In this document: positions 38,343 to 49,466 of the stretch, one piece after another | Layout: every line of letters begins with the position of its first letter | Numbering within the stretch: the stretch's first letter is position 1 | NCBI RefSeq assembly: GCF_900186865.1 | Contig: NZ_LT906480.1 | Location: 4,296,001-4,360,000, forward strand | Reading direction: 5' to 3' | Source of the DNA: Stenotrophomonas maltophilia | Lineage (GTDB): Bacteria; Pseudomonadota; Gammaproteobacteria; Xanthomonadales; Xanthomonadaceae | Length of the DNA: 64,000 nucleotides | Position numbers and translations under genes: made by a program | The notes under the pieces: model-generated | Told to the model about the DNA's origin: nothing | The model's database searches: none | Seen by the model: only the letters and a program-made list of their open reading frames with translations

Positions 38343-40151
38343 TTACTTCTTCTTCGGCATGTACAGATCGGTGATCGTGCCGTCGTAGATTTCCGAGGCC
38401 ATCGCCACCGACTCGCTCAGCGTCGGATGGGCATGGATGGTGTGGCCGATGTCTTCGGCTTCGGCACCCATCTCGATCGCCAGGCCGATCTCGGCCAGCA
38501 GGTCACCGGCGTGCACGCCGACGATCGCACCGCCGATGATGCGGTGGGTTTCTTCGTCGAAGATCAGCTTGGTGAAGCCCTCGGTGCGGCCGATGCCGAT
38601 CGCGCGGCCACTGGCGGCCCACGGGAACTTGGCCACGCCGACCTTCAGGCCCTTGGCCTTGGCTTCGGTCTCGGTCACGCCAACCCAGGCGATTTCCGGG
38701 TTGGTATAGGCCACCGACGGAATCACGCGGGCCACCCATTCCTTCTTGTGGCCAGCAGCCACTTCGGCGGCCAGCTTGCCCTCGTGCGTGGCCTTGTGGG
38801 CCAGCATCGGGTTGCCGACGATGTCGCCGATGGCAAAGATGTGCGGCACGTTGGTGCGCATCTGGCGATCAACCGGGATGAAGCCACGGTCGGTGACCTG
38901 TACGCCGGCCTTCTCGGCATCGATCTTCCTGCCGTTCGGCGAGCGACCCACGGCCACCAGCACGCGGTCGAAGGTGCCCTGCGCCAGCGCAGGCGCCTGG
39001 CCTTCCTCGGCAGCGTCGAAGGTGACGGTGATGCCCTTGGCATCGGCGGTGACGCCCGAGGCCTTGGTCTTCAGGTGCACTTCGATGCCCTGCTTCTTCA
39101 GGCGGTCGGCCAGCGGCTTGACCAGGTCCTTGTCGGCGCCCGGCATCAGCTGGTCCATGAACTCGACCACGGTGACCTTGCTGCCCAGCGCGCTGTACAC
39201 GGTGGCCATTTCCAGGCCGATGATGCCGCCGCCGACGACCAGCAGCGAGCCCGGCACTTCGGCCAGCTCCAGCGCGTCGGTGGAATCCATCACGCGCTTG
39301 TCGTCCCACGGGAAGTTCGGCAGCTTCACCGCCTGCGAACCGGCGGCGATGATGCACTTCTGGAAGCGCAGCAGCTGGGTGCTGCCGTCAGCAGCGGTGA
39401 TTTCCAGCTCGTTGGCCGAGATGAACTTGCCGACGCCCTGCGCGTTGCGGACCTTGCGCTGCTTGGCCATGCCGGCCAGGCCCTTGGTCAGCTGGTTGAC
39501 GACCTTTTCCTTGTACTGGCGCAGCTTGTCCAGGGTGATGGTCGGCTTGCCGAACTCGACGCCAAAATCACCGGCATGGGCCACTTCGTCGATGACCGCT
39601 GCGGCGTGCAGCAGCGCCTTGGACGGAATGCAACCCACGTTGAGGCAGACGCCGCCGAGGCTGGCGTAGCGTTCGACCAGCACCGTATCCAGACCGACGT
39701 CGGCAGCGCGGAAGGCGGCGGTGTAGCCGCCCGGGCCCGAGCCCAGCACGACCATCTCGCATTCGATGTCGGCCGGCTTGCCGCTGGACAGCGCCGGCTT
39801 CGGCGCAGCCGGTTCGGCCGGGGCGCGGTGCGACGGGGTCACCGGCGGCTTGCTGGCCGGAGCGGCTGCAGCCGGAGCCGGCGCAGCAGCCTTGGCCGGG
39901 GCTTCGGCGGCGCCTTCAGCGTCCAGCACCACGACCACGGCGCCTTCGGACAGGGTGTCGCCCAGCTTGACCTTGATTTCCTTGACCACGCCGGCAGCCG
40001 AGGACGGCACTTCCAGGGTGGCCTTGTCCGATTCCAGGGTTACCAGACCCTGGTCCTTCTTCACCGTGTCGCCGACGGCGACCAACACTTCGATCACCGG
40101 CACATCGCTGTAATCGCCGATGTCGGGAACCTTGACTTCAATCGTGGCCAT
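38343..40151 (-). CDS. lpd: Dihydrolipoyl dehydrogenase (E3) with N-terminal lipoyl domain
   Basis: This 602-residue flavoenzyme reoxidises dihydrolipoamide in pyruvate dehydrogenase. Residues 1-80 form a lipoyl domain (lipoyl Lys43 in ESDKATLEV), followed by an Ala/Pro-rich linker (81-125) and the E3 core: FAD motif GSGPGG (137-142), redox pair Cys169/Cys174 in GGVCLNVGCIPSK, NAD motif GGGIIGLEMA and the C-terminal HAHPTLSE active-site His. E3 proteins with their own lipoyl domain are known in Neisseria and betaproteobacteria. It is 108 bases downstream of aceF. Confidence 0.95.
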   Translation of the reverse strand: MATIEVKVPDIGDYSDVPVIEVLVAVGDTVKKDQGLVTLESDKATLEVPSSAAGVVKEIKVKLGDTLSEGAVVVVLDAEGAAEAPAKAAAPAPAAAAPASKPPVTPSHRAPAEPAAPKPALSSGKPADIECEMVVLGSGPGGYTAAFRAADVGLDTVLVERYASLGGVCLNVGCIPSKALLHAAAVIDEVAHAGDFGVEFGKPTITLDKLRQYKEKVVNQLTKGLAGMAKQRKVRNAQGVGKFISANELEITAADGSTQLLRFQKCIIAAGSQAVKLPNFPWDDKRVMDSTDALELAEVPGSLLVVGGGIIGLEMATVYSALGSKVTVVEFMDQLMPGADKDLVKPLADRLKKQGIEVHLKTKASGVTADAKGITVTFDAAEEGQAPALAQGTFDRVLVAVGRSPNGRKIDAEKAGVQVTDRGFIPVDRQMRTNVPHIFAIGDIVGNPMLAHKATHEGKLAAEVAAGHKKEWVARVIPSVAYTNPEIAWVGVTETEAKAKGLKVGVAKFPWAASGRAIGIGRTEGFTKLIFDEETHRIIGGAIVGVHAGDLLAEIGLAIEMGAEAEDIGHTIHAHPTLSESVAMASEIYDGTITDLYMPKKK

Positions 40152-40259
40152 GGTGGGTTTTCCTCATGCCCGCCCGGCATGGCCGGTGGGCTGTCACTGC
40201 ATCTGTTCACGCGGCCGCGCCAGGGGCTGCGGCCGCACGGTGGGGGCGAAGCGGGTGCC

Positions 40260-41972
40260 TTACAGCAGCACGCGGCGCATGTCGGCCAGTACCTGGGACA
40301 GGTACGTGGTGAAGCGTGCGGCCAGGGCGCCGTCGATGACGCGGTGGTCGTAGCTCAGCGACAGCGGCAGCATCAGCTTCGGAGCGAATTCCTTGCCGTT
40401 CCAGACCGGCTGGATGGAGGACTTGGAGACGCCGAGGATGGCCACTTCCGGTGCATTGACGATCGGGGTGAACGCGGTGCCACCGATGCCGCCCAGCGAG
40501 CTGATCGAGAAGCAGCCGCCGCTCATGTCGGCCGGGCCCAGCTTGCCGTCGCGCGCCTTCTTGGCCAGTTCGCCGGTTTCCTGCGCGATCTGCACCACGC
40601 CCTTCTTGTCCACGTCGCGGATCACCGGCACGACCAGGCCGTTCGGCGTGTCGGCGGCGAAGCCGATGTGGAAGTACTTCTTCAGGGTCAGGTTTTCACC
40701 GCTGGCATCGAGCGAGGCGTTGAATTCCGGGAACTTCTTCAGCGCCGCGGCGCTGGCCTTGATCAGGAAGGCGAGCATGGTCAGCTTGATGCCGGCCTTC
40801 TCGTTCTCCTTGTTCAGCGCCACGCGCAGGCCTTCCAGGTCGGTGATGTCAGCCTGCTCGAACTGGGTGACGTGCGGGATCATCGCCCAGTTGCGGGCCA
40901 GGTTCGCACCCGAGATCTTCTTGATGCGCGACAGCGGCTGGACTTCGGTCTCGCCGAACTTGCTGAAGTCGACCTTCGGCCACGGCAGCAGGTTCAGGCC
41001 ACCACCGGCAGCGGCAGCAGCACCGCCGGCAGCCGGCACGCCACCACTGAGTGCGGCCTTGACGAACTTCTGCACGTCACCCTTGGTGATGCGGCCACCC
41101 TTCTCGGTGCCGTTGATCTGCAGCAGGTCCACGCCCAGTTCGCGGGCGAACACACGCACCGCCGGGGTGGCATACGGCACCTTGGCCGGCAGCACGCCAT
41201 CGGCGTTGAACTGCACCGGCGGGCTGGACGGGGTACCCGCCGAGGCGATCTCGCGGGCCGCCAGCTTGTCCGGCTGCGCCGGCACAGCGACCGGCTCGAC
41301 CTTGGTGGCGGTCTCGGCGGCAGCCGGAGCGGCCGCAGCGGCAGCCTTGGTCGGCGCCGGCGCGGCAGCGCCCTCGGCTTCGATGATGGCGACCACATTG
41401 CCCTGCGACAGAGTGTCGCCGACCTTGACCTTGATCTCCTTGACCACGCCGGCCACCGACGACGGCACTTCCATGGTGGCCTTGTCGCTTTCCAGCGTGA
41501 CCAGGCCCTGGTCCTTCTTGACCGTGTCGCCGACGGCGACCAGCACTTCGATGACCGGAATGCCGGAGTAGTCGCCGATGTCCGGCACCAGCGCTTCAAC
41601 CGCACCACCGCTGGCAGCCGGAGCGGCCGGCGCAGCTGCGGCTGGAGCCGGCGCGCTCTGGGTAGCGGCAGCCGGGGCAGCGGCCTTGGCCGGCGCGGCA
41701 GCCGCCGGCTTGGCGGCTTCGGCTTCGCCTGCGGCCACTTCGATCAGGGCCACGACCTTGCCTTCGGACAGGCTGTCGCCGACCTTGACCTTCAGTTCCT
41801 TGACCACGCCCGTCACCGAGGACGGCACTTCCATGGTCGCCTTGTCGCTTTCCAGCGTCACCAGGCCCTGGTCCTTCTTGACCGTGTCGCCGACGGCGAC
41901 AAGCACCTCGATTACCGGGATATCGCTGTAGTCACCGATATCGGGGACAAGTGCTTCCTTGATTTCGGCCAT
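40260..41972 (-). CDS. aceF: Pyruvate dehydrogenase E2 (dihydrolipoamide acetyltransferase)
   Basis: This 570-residue E2 has two lipoyl domains (lipoyl Lys44 and Lys164, both ESDKATMEV), Ala/Pro-rich linkers, a peripheral subunit-binding domain (ATPAVRVFARELGVDLLQINGTEKGGRITKGDVQKF) and the catalytic core with HRVIDGA (His543, Asp547). It transfers acetyl groups to CoA and forms the complex core. The start at 41972 gives MAEIKEALVPDIGDYS; the open frame continues upstream without similarity. aceE (E1) is not beside it in this window. Confidence 0.95.
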   Translation of the reverse strand: MAEIKEALVPDIGDYSDIPVIEVLVAVGDTVKKDQGLVTLESDKATMEVPSSVTGVVKELKVKVGDSLSEGKVVALIEVAAGEAEAAKPAAAAPAKAAAPAAATQSAPAPAAAAPAAPAASGGAVEALVPDIGDYSGIPVIEVLVAVGDTVKKDQGLVTLESDKATMEVPSSVAGVVKEIKVKVGDTLSQGNVVAIIEAEGAAAPAPTKAAAAAAPAAAETATKVEPVAVPAQPDKLAAREIASAGTPSSPPVQFNADGVLPAKVPYATPAVRVFARELGVDLLQINGTEKGGRITKGDVQKFVKAALSGGVPAAGGAAAAAGGGLNLLPWPKVDFSKFGETEVQPLSRIKKISGANLARNWAMIPHVTQFEQADITDLEGLRVALNKENEKAGIKLTMLAFLIKASAAALKKFPEFNASLDASGENLTLKKYFHIGFAADTPNGLVVPVIRDVDKKGVVQIAQETGELAKKARDGKLGPADMSGGCFSISSLGGIGGTAFTPIVNAPEVAILGVSKSSIQPVWNGKEFAPKLMLPLSLSYDHRVIDGALAARFTTYLSQVLADMRRVLL

Positions 41973-42139
41973 GGGGATAACTCCGGCAATCTGGTGTAGG
42001 GAAACGTCTATTGTGCGGCCAGCGGGGGCCAGCGCCAACCGTTACAGGTGTTTTCAGTACGCACGCAGCCGGGACAGGCTGTTGCCCATGGGTCGCGGCC
42101 GCGACCAGTCGGTAGCGTATTGTCCGGACGATGTCCGCT

Positions 42140-42655
42140 TCATGTCGCCCGCGCGTCGGCCACCGGCTGCCAGGCCTGCCGCAGGCGCGGCAACGACCAC
42201 GCCGCATTGGCAGGGCTGGTCGACGGCAATGCGACCAGCTTCGGCGGGGTTTCCAGCCGTGGCAGCACCCAGCGCTGGAATGCCTGCAGCGAGGCACCAC
42301 CATTGCAGCCGATCAGCTTCAGCTCAGGCAGCGTGGCGATCAGTTCCGGCAGCGCATTGGCCACTTCCGTGCCACGCACGATGTCGGCATCCAGGCTGCC
42401 GCGCCGCTCGCAGCGGCCGATCACATCCCACAGGCCGATGCCCGCGGCGTTCAACGCCTGCAGCCGTTGCACATAGGGCAGAGCCGCGTCGAAACCGCAG
42501 ATATCGGCCATCAGCGGCCAGAAGCGGTTGCGCGGATGCGCGTAGTAACGCTGCTCCTGGAGGGATGCCACGCCTGGCATCGAACCCAGCAGCAGCACCC
42601 TGCAATCCACGTTCACCTGCGCTTGCAGGCCGACGCACAGCGTTGCCGCGCTCAC
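42140..42655 (-). CDS. Uracil-DNA glycosylase superfamily, DNA-deoxyinosine glycosylase-like
   Basis: This 171-residue protein has the UDG-fold motifs RVLLLGSMPG (residues 20-28) and YYAHPRNRFWPLM (38-49), and LVALPSTSPANA near the end. The HPRNRFW form and short length resemble family 6 (hypoxanthine/deoxyinosine) DNA glycosylases rather than Ung or Mug. The start is GTG at 42655 with GGAG eight bases upstream. It would remove deaminated bases from DNA. It lies divergent from ompW and is not part of the aceF-lpd unit. Confidence 0.8.
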   Translation of the reverse strand: MSAATLCVGLQAQVNVDCRVLLLGSMPGVASLQEQRYYAHPRNRFWPLMADICGFDAALPYVQRLQALNAAGIGLWDVIGRCERRGSLDADIVRGTEVANALPELIATLPELKLIGCNGGASLQAFQRWVLPRLETPPKLVALPSTSPANAAWSLPRLRQAWQPVADARAT

Positions 42656-42841
42656 ATCTTCTCCAACTGAATGAATGCCACTGACGACCAGAAACCCCAT
42701 GGATACAGGCTTTTCGCGCTGATCGCTGAACAAGGAAAACTATTTTTTAACGCGCGTCGGATTCGATTCATGTTGAGGCGACTACGGTGTGCTCGCCCCG
42801 CAACCGGGGGCCCAAAACAAGAAACATTAGGAGATACCCCC

Positions 42842-43477
42842 ATGCGCTCCATCCGTATCCTGAGTCTCGCCCTGCTGACCTCCGCCGCCTTCGCGCCGGC
42901 CGCTTTCGCCCAGGACAGCAGCTCCACCGATACCGCTTCGGGCAAGCATTTTGCCGTGGTTGGCGGCGTCGCGCTGCTGCAGCCGAAGAATGATCCGATC
43001 GACGGCATCAAGAAGGTCGATGGTGGCCCGGCGCCGACCGTCAGCTTCAGCTACTACATCAACGACAACTGGGCCGTTGAACTGTGGGGCGCCGCCGACA
43101 AGTTCGACCACAAGGTGAAGGGCCCGAACAATGCCCGCCTGGGCAACGTCGAGCAGCAGCCGGTCGCGCTGAGCGGCCAGTACCACTTCGGCCAGGCTGA
43201 CAACGTGTTCCGTCCGTTCGTGGGCGTGGGCTACTACCAGTCCAGCTTCAGCAATGAAACGCTGGCCGACGGCAGCAGCTCCGACATCCGCCTCAAGGAC
43301 GCCAAGGGCGTGATCGGCACCGTCGGCGTGGACATGAACATCAACTCCACCTGGTTCGCCCGTGCCGATGCCCGCTACATGCGTTCGCGTCCGGACGTGA
43401 AGGTCGGCGGCGAGAAGATCGGCGAAGCCAAGATGGATCCGTGGACCGTCGGCTTCGGCATCGGTGCCCGCTTCTGA
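42842..43477 (+). CDS. ompW: OmpW family outer-membrane protein
   Basis: This 211-residue eight-strand barrel has a signal peptide (MRSIRILSLALLTSAAFAPAAFAQ). The OmpW pattern follows: HFAVVGGVALLQPKND, PAPTVSFSYYINDNWAVELWGA, QQPVALSGQYHF, FRPFVGVGYYQSSF and the last strand WTVGFGIGARF with terminal Phe. OmpW barrels allow passage of small hydrophobic molecules through a lateral opening. AGGAG lies ten bases before the ATG. The leader is AT-rich, with a T6 run, and may hold the promoter. A terminator follows. Confidence 0.92.
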   Translation: MRSIRILSLALLTSAAFAPAAFAQDSSSTDTASGKHFAVVGGVALLQPKNDPIDGIKKVDGGPAPTVSFSYYINDNWAVELWGAADKFDHKVKGPNNARLGNVEQQPVALSGQYHFGQADNVFRPFVGVGYYQSSFSNETLADGSSSDIRLKDAKGVIGTVGVDMNINSTWFARADARYMRSRPDVKVGGEKIGEAKMDPWTVGFGIGARF

Positions 43478-43508
43478 TCCAGGCAGCACCGGCTTCACTG
43501 ATGTAACG

Positions 43509-43532
43509 CGACGGGCCCTGCGGGGCCCGTCG
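43509..43532 (+). terminator. Terminator of ompW
   Basis: The perfect ten-base stem CGACGGGCCC/GGGCCCGTCG with the loop TGCG is followed by TCGTTTCC. It lies about 30 bases after the ompW stop. Confidence 0.78.
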
Positions 43533-43554
43533 TCGTTTCCGTCACCCGCGTTCT

Positions 43555-43642
43555 GTAGAGTCGACTGTCAGTCGACCGCTCTTTCAAAAAGTCGAACATG
43601 GCTCGACTCTACAAGAGGCAGTCAACTGACAGTCGACTCTAC
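43555..43642. repeat. GTCGAC-type composite repeat with divergent core
   Basis: The outer ends (GTAGAGTCGACTG and complement) match the copies at 13488 and 29205, but the inside is different (CTTTCAAAAAGTCGAACATG) and carries one more GTCGA unit. It ends 24 bases before the glpD ATG, so it lies in the glpD leader. Confidence 0.72.
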
Positions 43643-45134
43643 GCACACACAGGACACGGAGACGCGATGGACGACGTCGACCTGCTGGTGATCGGTGGCG
43701 GCATCAACGGCGCCGGCATCGCCCGTGATGCGGCCGGCCGCGGCCTGCGGGTGCTGTTGTGCGAGCAGGATGACCTGGCCGCGCACACCTCCAGCGCCAG
43801 CAGCAAACTGATCCACGGCGGCCTCCGCTACCTTGAACAGGGCGAGTTCGGACTGGTGCGCAAGGCACTGGGTGAACGCGAAGTGGTGCGGGGGCAGGCC
43901 CCCCATCTGGTCCGTCCGTTGCGCTTCGTGCTGCCATGGGAACCCCACCTGCGACCGCGTTGGATGCTGCGCGCGGGCCTGTGGCTGTATGACCATCTCG
44001 GCCGGCGCAGCCCGAGTTTTCCCGCCTCGCGCGCATTGGACCTGCAACGCGACCCGCTCGGCCCCTGGCTCTCCCCGGCGCTGCGGCAGGCCTTCAGCTA
44101 CGCCGATGCGCAGGTCGATGACGCGCGGCTGGTACTGCTCAATGCGCTGGACGCCGCCCGGCGTGGCGCACGGGTACATGTGCGCAGCCGCTGCATTGAA
44201 CTGCGCCCTGTGCTGGGCCGTTGGCAGGCCACGCTGGAAGCCACCGACGGCCGGCAGCAAACGGTGATCGCCCAGGCCATTGCCAATGCAGCCGGCCCTT
44301 GGGCAGGAGGCCTGCTGGAACGTATGCAGGCGCGCGATGGCGGCCCCGCCCTGCGCCTGGTACAGGGCAGCCACATCGTGCTGCGCCGGCCCTGGCCCGA
44401 CGACAGCGCCTGCCTGCTTCAGCAGCCCGATGGCCGCGTGGTGTTCCTGCTGCCGTTCGCCCACGACCACCTGCTGGTCGGCACCACCGACACCGACTAC
44501 CGCGGCGACCCGGCCCGGTGCAGCGTGCTGCCTTCGGAGGTGGCTTACCTGTGCGAGGCCGCCAACCACTACCTGCGCGAGCCGATCACCCCGCAGGACG
44601 TGGTCTGGCAGTTCGCAGGGGTACGCCCGCTACTTGCCGATCCAGATCCGCGTGCAGCGAAGCTGAGCCGTGACTACCGCCTGCAGTTGCAGTCCGGCCC
44701 GGCGCCCGCGCTGCATGTGCTGGGCGGCAAGCTGACCACGTACCGCGTGCTGGCCGAAGAAGCGCTGGACCTGCTGCGCCCCGCCCTGCCGCAGATGGGA
44801 CCGGCATGGACGGCAACGGGCCACCCACTGCCGGGCAGCGACTGGGGCGACGCCACGCAGGCGTGCTCGCGCCTGCAGGCACTGGCACCGTGGCTGCCCG
44901 CAGAGATTGCGCGCCGCTGGGCCGGCGCCTACGGCAGCCGCAGCGCGGAGCTGCTGCAGGGCCTGCGGGGTATGAACGATCTTGGCGAGGACTTTGGCGG
45001 CGGCCTGCATGCGCGGGAAGTGGCTTTCCTGCGCGACCACGAATGGGCGCGTAGCGCCGAGGACGTGCTGTGGCGGCGGAGCAAGCTGGGGCTGCGGCTG
45101 GATGCGGCGCAGGTGGCGCGGCTGCAGGCGTGGA

Positions 45135-46777
<1,643 letters not shown>

Positions 46778-46778
46778 A

Positions 46779-46856
46779 GGTCGTGCCGGCCGCCGGCCGG
46801 CAACCCCATGATCCTTGGCGGCGTTTGCAGATTGCCGGCCAGCGGCCGGCACGACC
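46779..46856. repeat. SMAG/REP pair, GTCG-headed variant
   Basis: Inverted copies lie at 46779-46804 and 46830-46856. The head is GTCGTGCC rather than GTAGTGCC, and both members share the change (CACGACC). They lie between the convergent glpK and metQ genes. Confidence 0.82.
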
Positions 46857-46883
46857 GCATGGCCAGAACGCCCGGAGCGCCGG

Positions 46884-47678
46884 TCAGAACGCCGGCAGCA
46901 CCGCGCCCTTGTACCTGGTCTCGATGAAAGCCTTCACCTGCGGGCTGGTCAGGGCCTTGGCCAGCTTCTGCACGCGGGCGTCGTCCTTGTTGTCCGGCCG
47001 CGCGACCAGGAAGTTCACGTACGGCGAGTCCTTGCTCTCGATCGCCAGTGCATCCTTGGTCGGGTTGAGGCCCGCATCCAGCGCGTAGTTGGTGTTGATC
47101 AGGGCCAGGTCGACCTGGTCCAGCACGCGCGGCAGCATCGCCGAGTCCAGCTCGCGGAACTTCAGGTTCTTCGGGTTGGCGGTGATGTCACGCAGGGTCG
47201 ACAGCGCGTTGGCCGGATCCTTCAGCTCGATCACGCCGGCCTTGTGCAGCAGGATCAGCGCGCGGCTGTTGTTGCTCGGGTCGTTCGGGATCACCACGTC
47301 GGCACCGTCGCGCAGCTCGGCCAGCGACTTGACCTTGCGCGAATAGGCACCGAACGGCTCGATATGCACGCCGATCACCTTCACCAGATCGGTCTTGCGA
47401 TCGCGGTTGTAGGCATCCAGGTACGGCTCGGTCTGGAAGTAGTTGGCGTCCACCTGCTTCTGCACCAGCTGGTCGTTGGGCTGCACGTAGTCGTTGAACA
47501 CGCGCACGTCCAGGTCCACGCCTTCCTGCTTGAGGATCGGCTTGACCACCTCAAGGATCTCGGCATGCGGCACGGCCGTGGCGGCCACCACCAGCTTCTG
47601 CGAGGGCTCGCCGGACTTGCCGCAGGCGGTCAGGGCCAGCGCAGCGGCGAGCAGGGGCAGCAACAGGGTCTTCTTCAT
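46884..47678 (-). CDS. metQ: Methionine-binding lipoprotein
   Basis: This 264-residue protein has a lipoprotein signal peptide with lipobox LTAC (Cys19). It has the NlpA/MetQ fold: VVAATAVPHAEILEVVKPILKQEGVDL, FNDYVQPNDQLVQKQVDANYFQTEPYL and DVVIPNDPSNNSRALILLHKAGVI. It should deliver methionine to MetNI, whose genes lie about 40 kb away on the same strand. Upstream, 26 bases away, is a WYL-domain regulator in the same direction, so the two may be cotranscribed. Confidence 0.93.
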   Translation of the reverse strand: MKKTLLLPLLAAALALTACGKSGEPSQKLVVAATAVPHAEILEVVKPILKQEGVDLDVRVFNDYVQPNDQLVQKQVDANYFQTEPYLDAYNRDRKTDLVKVIGVHIEPFGAYSRKVKSLAELRDGADVVIPNDPSNNSRALILLHKAGVIELKDPANALSTLRDITANPKNLKFRELDSAMLPRVLDQVDLALINTNYALDAGLNPTKDALAIESKDSPYVNFLVARPDNKDDARVQKLAKALTSPQVKAFIETRYKGAVLPAF

Positions 47679-47704
47679 GGGCGGAGGAGTTCTCGGGGGG
47701 AGTG

Positions 47705-48676
47705 TCAGGATTTTTCGTAGTTGCTCAGGGCCAGCTCGAGCAGCGCCTTGGCCTGCTCGCGCAGCATCACCGGCTCGACGATTTCGGCATCCGAGCCGTA
47801 GTGCAGCACGTCCATCAGCAGTTCGCGTGAGACGCTGTACGGCACCTTCAGTTCATAGCGGCCATCGGCCAGGAAGCGGCCCTGCTGCTTGGAGTGCCAA
47901 TGCTCGTCGGCCACCCAGCGCGCGGCCTTGGCACTGAACAGGATGGTCGCCCAGCCCTTCGGCGCACCGGAGAAGATGCCGTAGCTGGCACCCAGCTGCT
48001 CGTCCAGCTCGCTGTCGGCGACGTCACGGGCAGTGCTGTCGACCACGCGCGCCTTGTGGATGCGGTCCACGGCGAAGCTGCGCAGGGCTTCGCGGTCATG
48101 GTCCCAGGCATCCAGGTACCAGTTGTCGCGGTAATGGGTCAGGCGCTGCGGCGAGACGGTGCGCTTGGTCGGCTCGTCGGTGGAACGGGCACGGTACTCG
48201 AACGCCAGCTGGCGGCGCTCCAGCACCGCCGAGGCCACGCTGCGGAAGCTGCCTTCATCGAACTTGCGGCCGCGGTGCGGGATTACCCGCACACGGTCCA
48301 CCGGCCAGTTGGAGACACCGGCCTGGGCAGCCAGCAGGCTCTCGATACGCTGCTGCAGCGGCGCCAGCACCGAGGACAGCACGCCGCCGCCGGTACGCGC
48401 CAGCAGGTGCTGCGAGGCCAGCAGGGCGTGCAGCTCCTCCGAGCTGAGCCACAGGCCAGGCAGTTCGAAGCGGTCGCTCTCGTCGGCCTGGTAGCGGAAG
48501 CCGGCCTCGCCGTCGCCCTCGATCGGTGCCATCAGCGCATCGCGCAGGAAGGCCAGGTCGCGGTAGACGGTGGCACGGGAACAACCGAGCTTGTCCTGCA
48601 GGGTCGCCACCGTCACCGGATAGCGCGCGGACTTGAGCAGACGATGCAGGGCGGTGATGCGTTCGTATCGGTCCAT
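47705..48676 (-). CDS. WYL domain transcriptional regulator (YafY/DeoR type)
   Basis: This 323-residue protein has an N-terminal winged HTH (MDRYERITALHRLLKSARYPVTVATLQDKLGCSRATVYRDLAFLRD) and a WYL ligand domain (about residues 140-215) in which the motif appears as NWYLDAWDHDREALRSFAVDRIHKARV. A C-terminal WCX-like region ends LLMDVLHYGSDAEIVEPVMLREQAKALL. Such regulators respond to nucleotides or DNA damage products. The start at 48676 is the natural HTH start; the open frame upstream is not similar to anything. metQ follows. Confidence 0.9.
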   Translation of the reverse strand: MDRYERITALHRLLKSARYPVTVATLQDKLGCSRATVYRDLAFLRDALMAPIEGDGEAGFRYQADESDRFELPGLWLSSEELHALLASQHLLARTGGGVLSSVLAPLQQRIESLLAAQAGVSNWPVDRVRVIPHRGRKFDEGSFRSVASAVLERRQLAFEYRARSTDEPTKRTVSPQRLTHYRDNWYLDAWDHDREALRSFAVDRIHKARVVDSTARDVADSELDEQLGASYGIFSGAPKGWATILFSAKAARWVADEHWHSKQQGRFLADGRYELKVPYSVSRELLMDVLHYGSDAEIVEPVMLREQAKALLELALSNYEKS

Positions 48677-48757
48677 ACCCCCGATTATGTCCGAGTCGCG
48701 GGTCTTGTGTGGGACGTTTGGGCTATCGTGGTCGCCCCCACCCCCATGGAATGCCCG

Positions 48758-49360
48758 ATGCGCCGGTTGCCCGCCCTGTCCCTGCTGGCCTGCCTGCTGC
48801 TGGCTGCCTGCGATCGCGCACCGGCGCCGGCCAGGACCGAAGCCCCCGTGCCCGCGGCAGATCCGGCCCAGGCCGTACTCGGCGCCAGCCAACGCTTTGC
48901 GGCCCTGGGCAGTTTCCATGCCGAGCTGGAGGTGCTGGGCGCGCCGCAGCCGGTGCGCAGTGCCATGGACTTCGTCGCCCCCGACCGCTTCCGGGTGCAG
49001 ACCCCGGGCGGGCCGCAGACGATCATTGGCGACACCATGTTCCTGCAGGCCGACGGTGCGATCCGCCAGGTTCCCACCCCGCCGGGCCTGCTGGAGCAGT
49101 GGCGCAATCCCTTGCCGGCCGACGCCCTGCCTGCCGAACTGCAGGCCGAAGACCTGGGCAGCCAATCGCTGGATGGAGTCGAGACCCGTCACTACCGCCT
49201 GCGCGGCGCGCAGGCCGGCGAACGCCTGGAGTACTGGGTGGACGCCCAGGGCCTGCCACGGCAGATCGTGCGCAGCGGCAGCAGCAATGGCCGCAATTTC
49301 CAGCTGCGCCTGCGCTATTCGCGCTTCAACGACCCGGCATTGCGTATCGATCTGCCCTGA
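48758..49360 (+). CDS. Outer-membrane lipoprotein, LolA/LolB-like fold
   Basis: This protein of about 200 residues has a lipoprotein signal (LLLAAC, Cys18). The rest suggests a half-barrel of antiparallel strands: FHAELEVLGAPQPVRSAMDFVAPDRFRVQTPGG, TIIGDTMFLQADGAIRQ, TRHYRLRGAQAGERLEYWVDAQGLPRQIVR. This resembles the LolA/LolB or DUF2092-type fold that holds lipid. The function is unknown. An ATG at 48746 would add four residues; neither start has a good ribosome site. It diverges from the WYL regulator. Confidence 0.75.
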   Translation: MRRLPALSLLACLLLAACDRAPAPARTEAPVPAADPAQAVLGASQRFAALGSFHAELEVLGAPQPVRSAMDFVAPDRFRVQTPGGPQTIIGDTMFLQADGAIRQVPTPPGLLEQWRNPLPADALPAELQAEDLGSQSLDGVETRHYRLRGAQAGERLEYWVDAQGLPRQIVRSGSSNGRNFQLRLRYSRFNDPALRIDLP

Positions 49361-49466
49361 ATAGGCGTCCGCGGCAACGTCTGCTGAAGCGCGCCTTGGA
49401 TCGATTCTGACCGCCATCACGCTTCCAGTATCATCACCGGCTGTCAACCGCTTCGGAGAAGCCCCG

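Noticed and set aside
37956..41999. A 1347-codon open frame antisense to lpd and aceF
   Set aside because: Its sequence is His/Gln/Arg-rich and follows codon positions of the genes on the other strand. High GC produces such frames; the lipoyl, E3 and E2 motifs lie on the minus strand.
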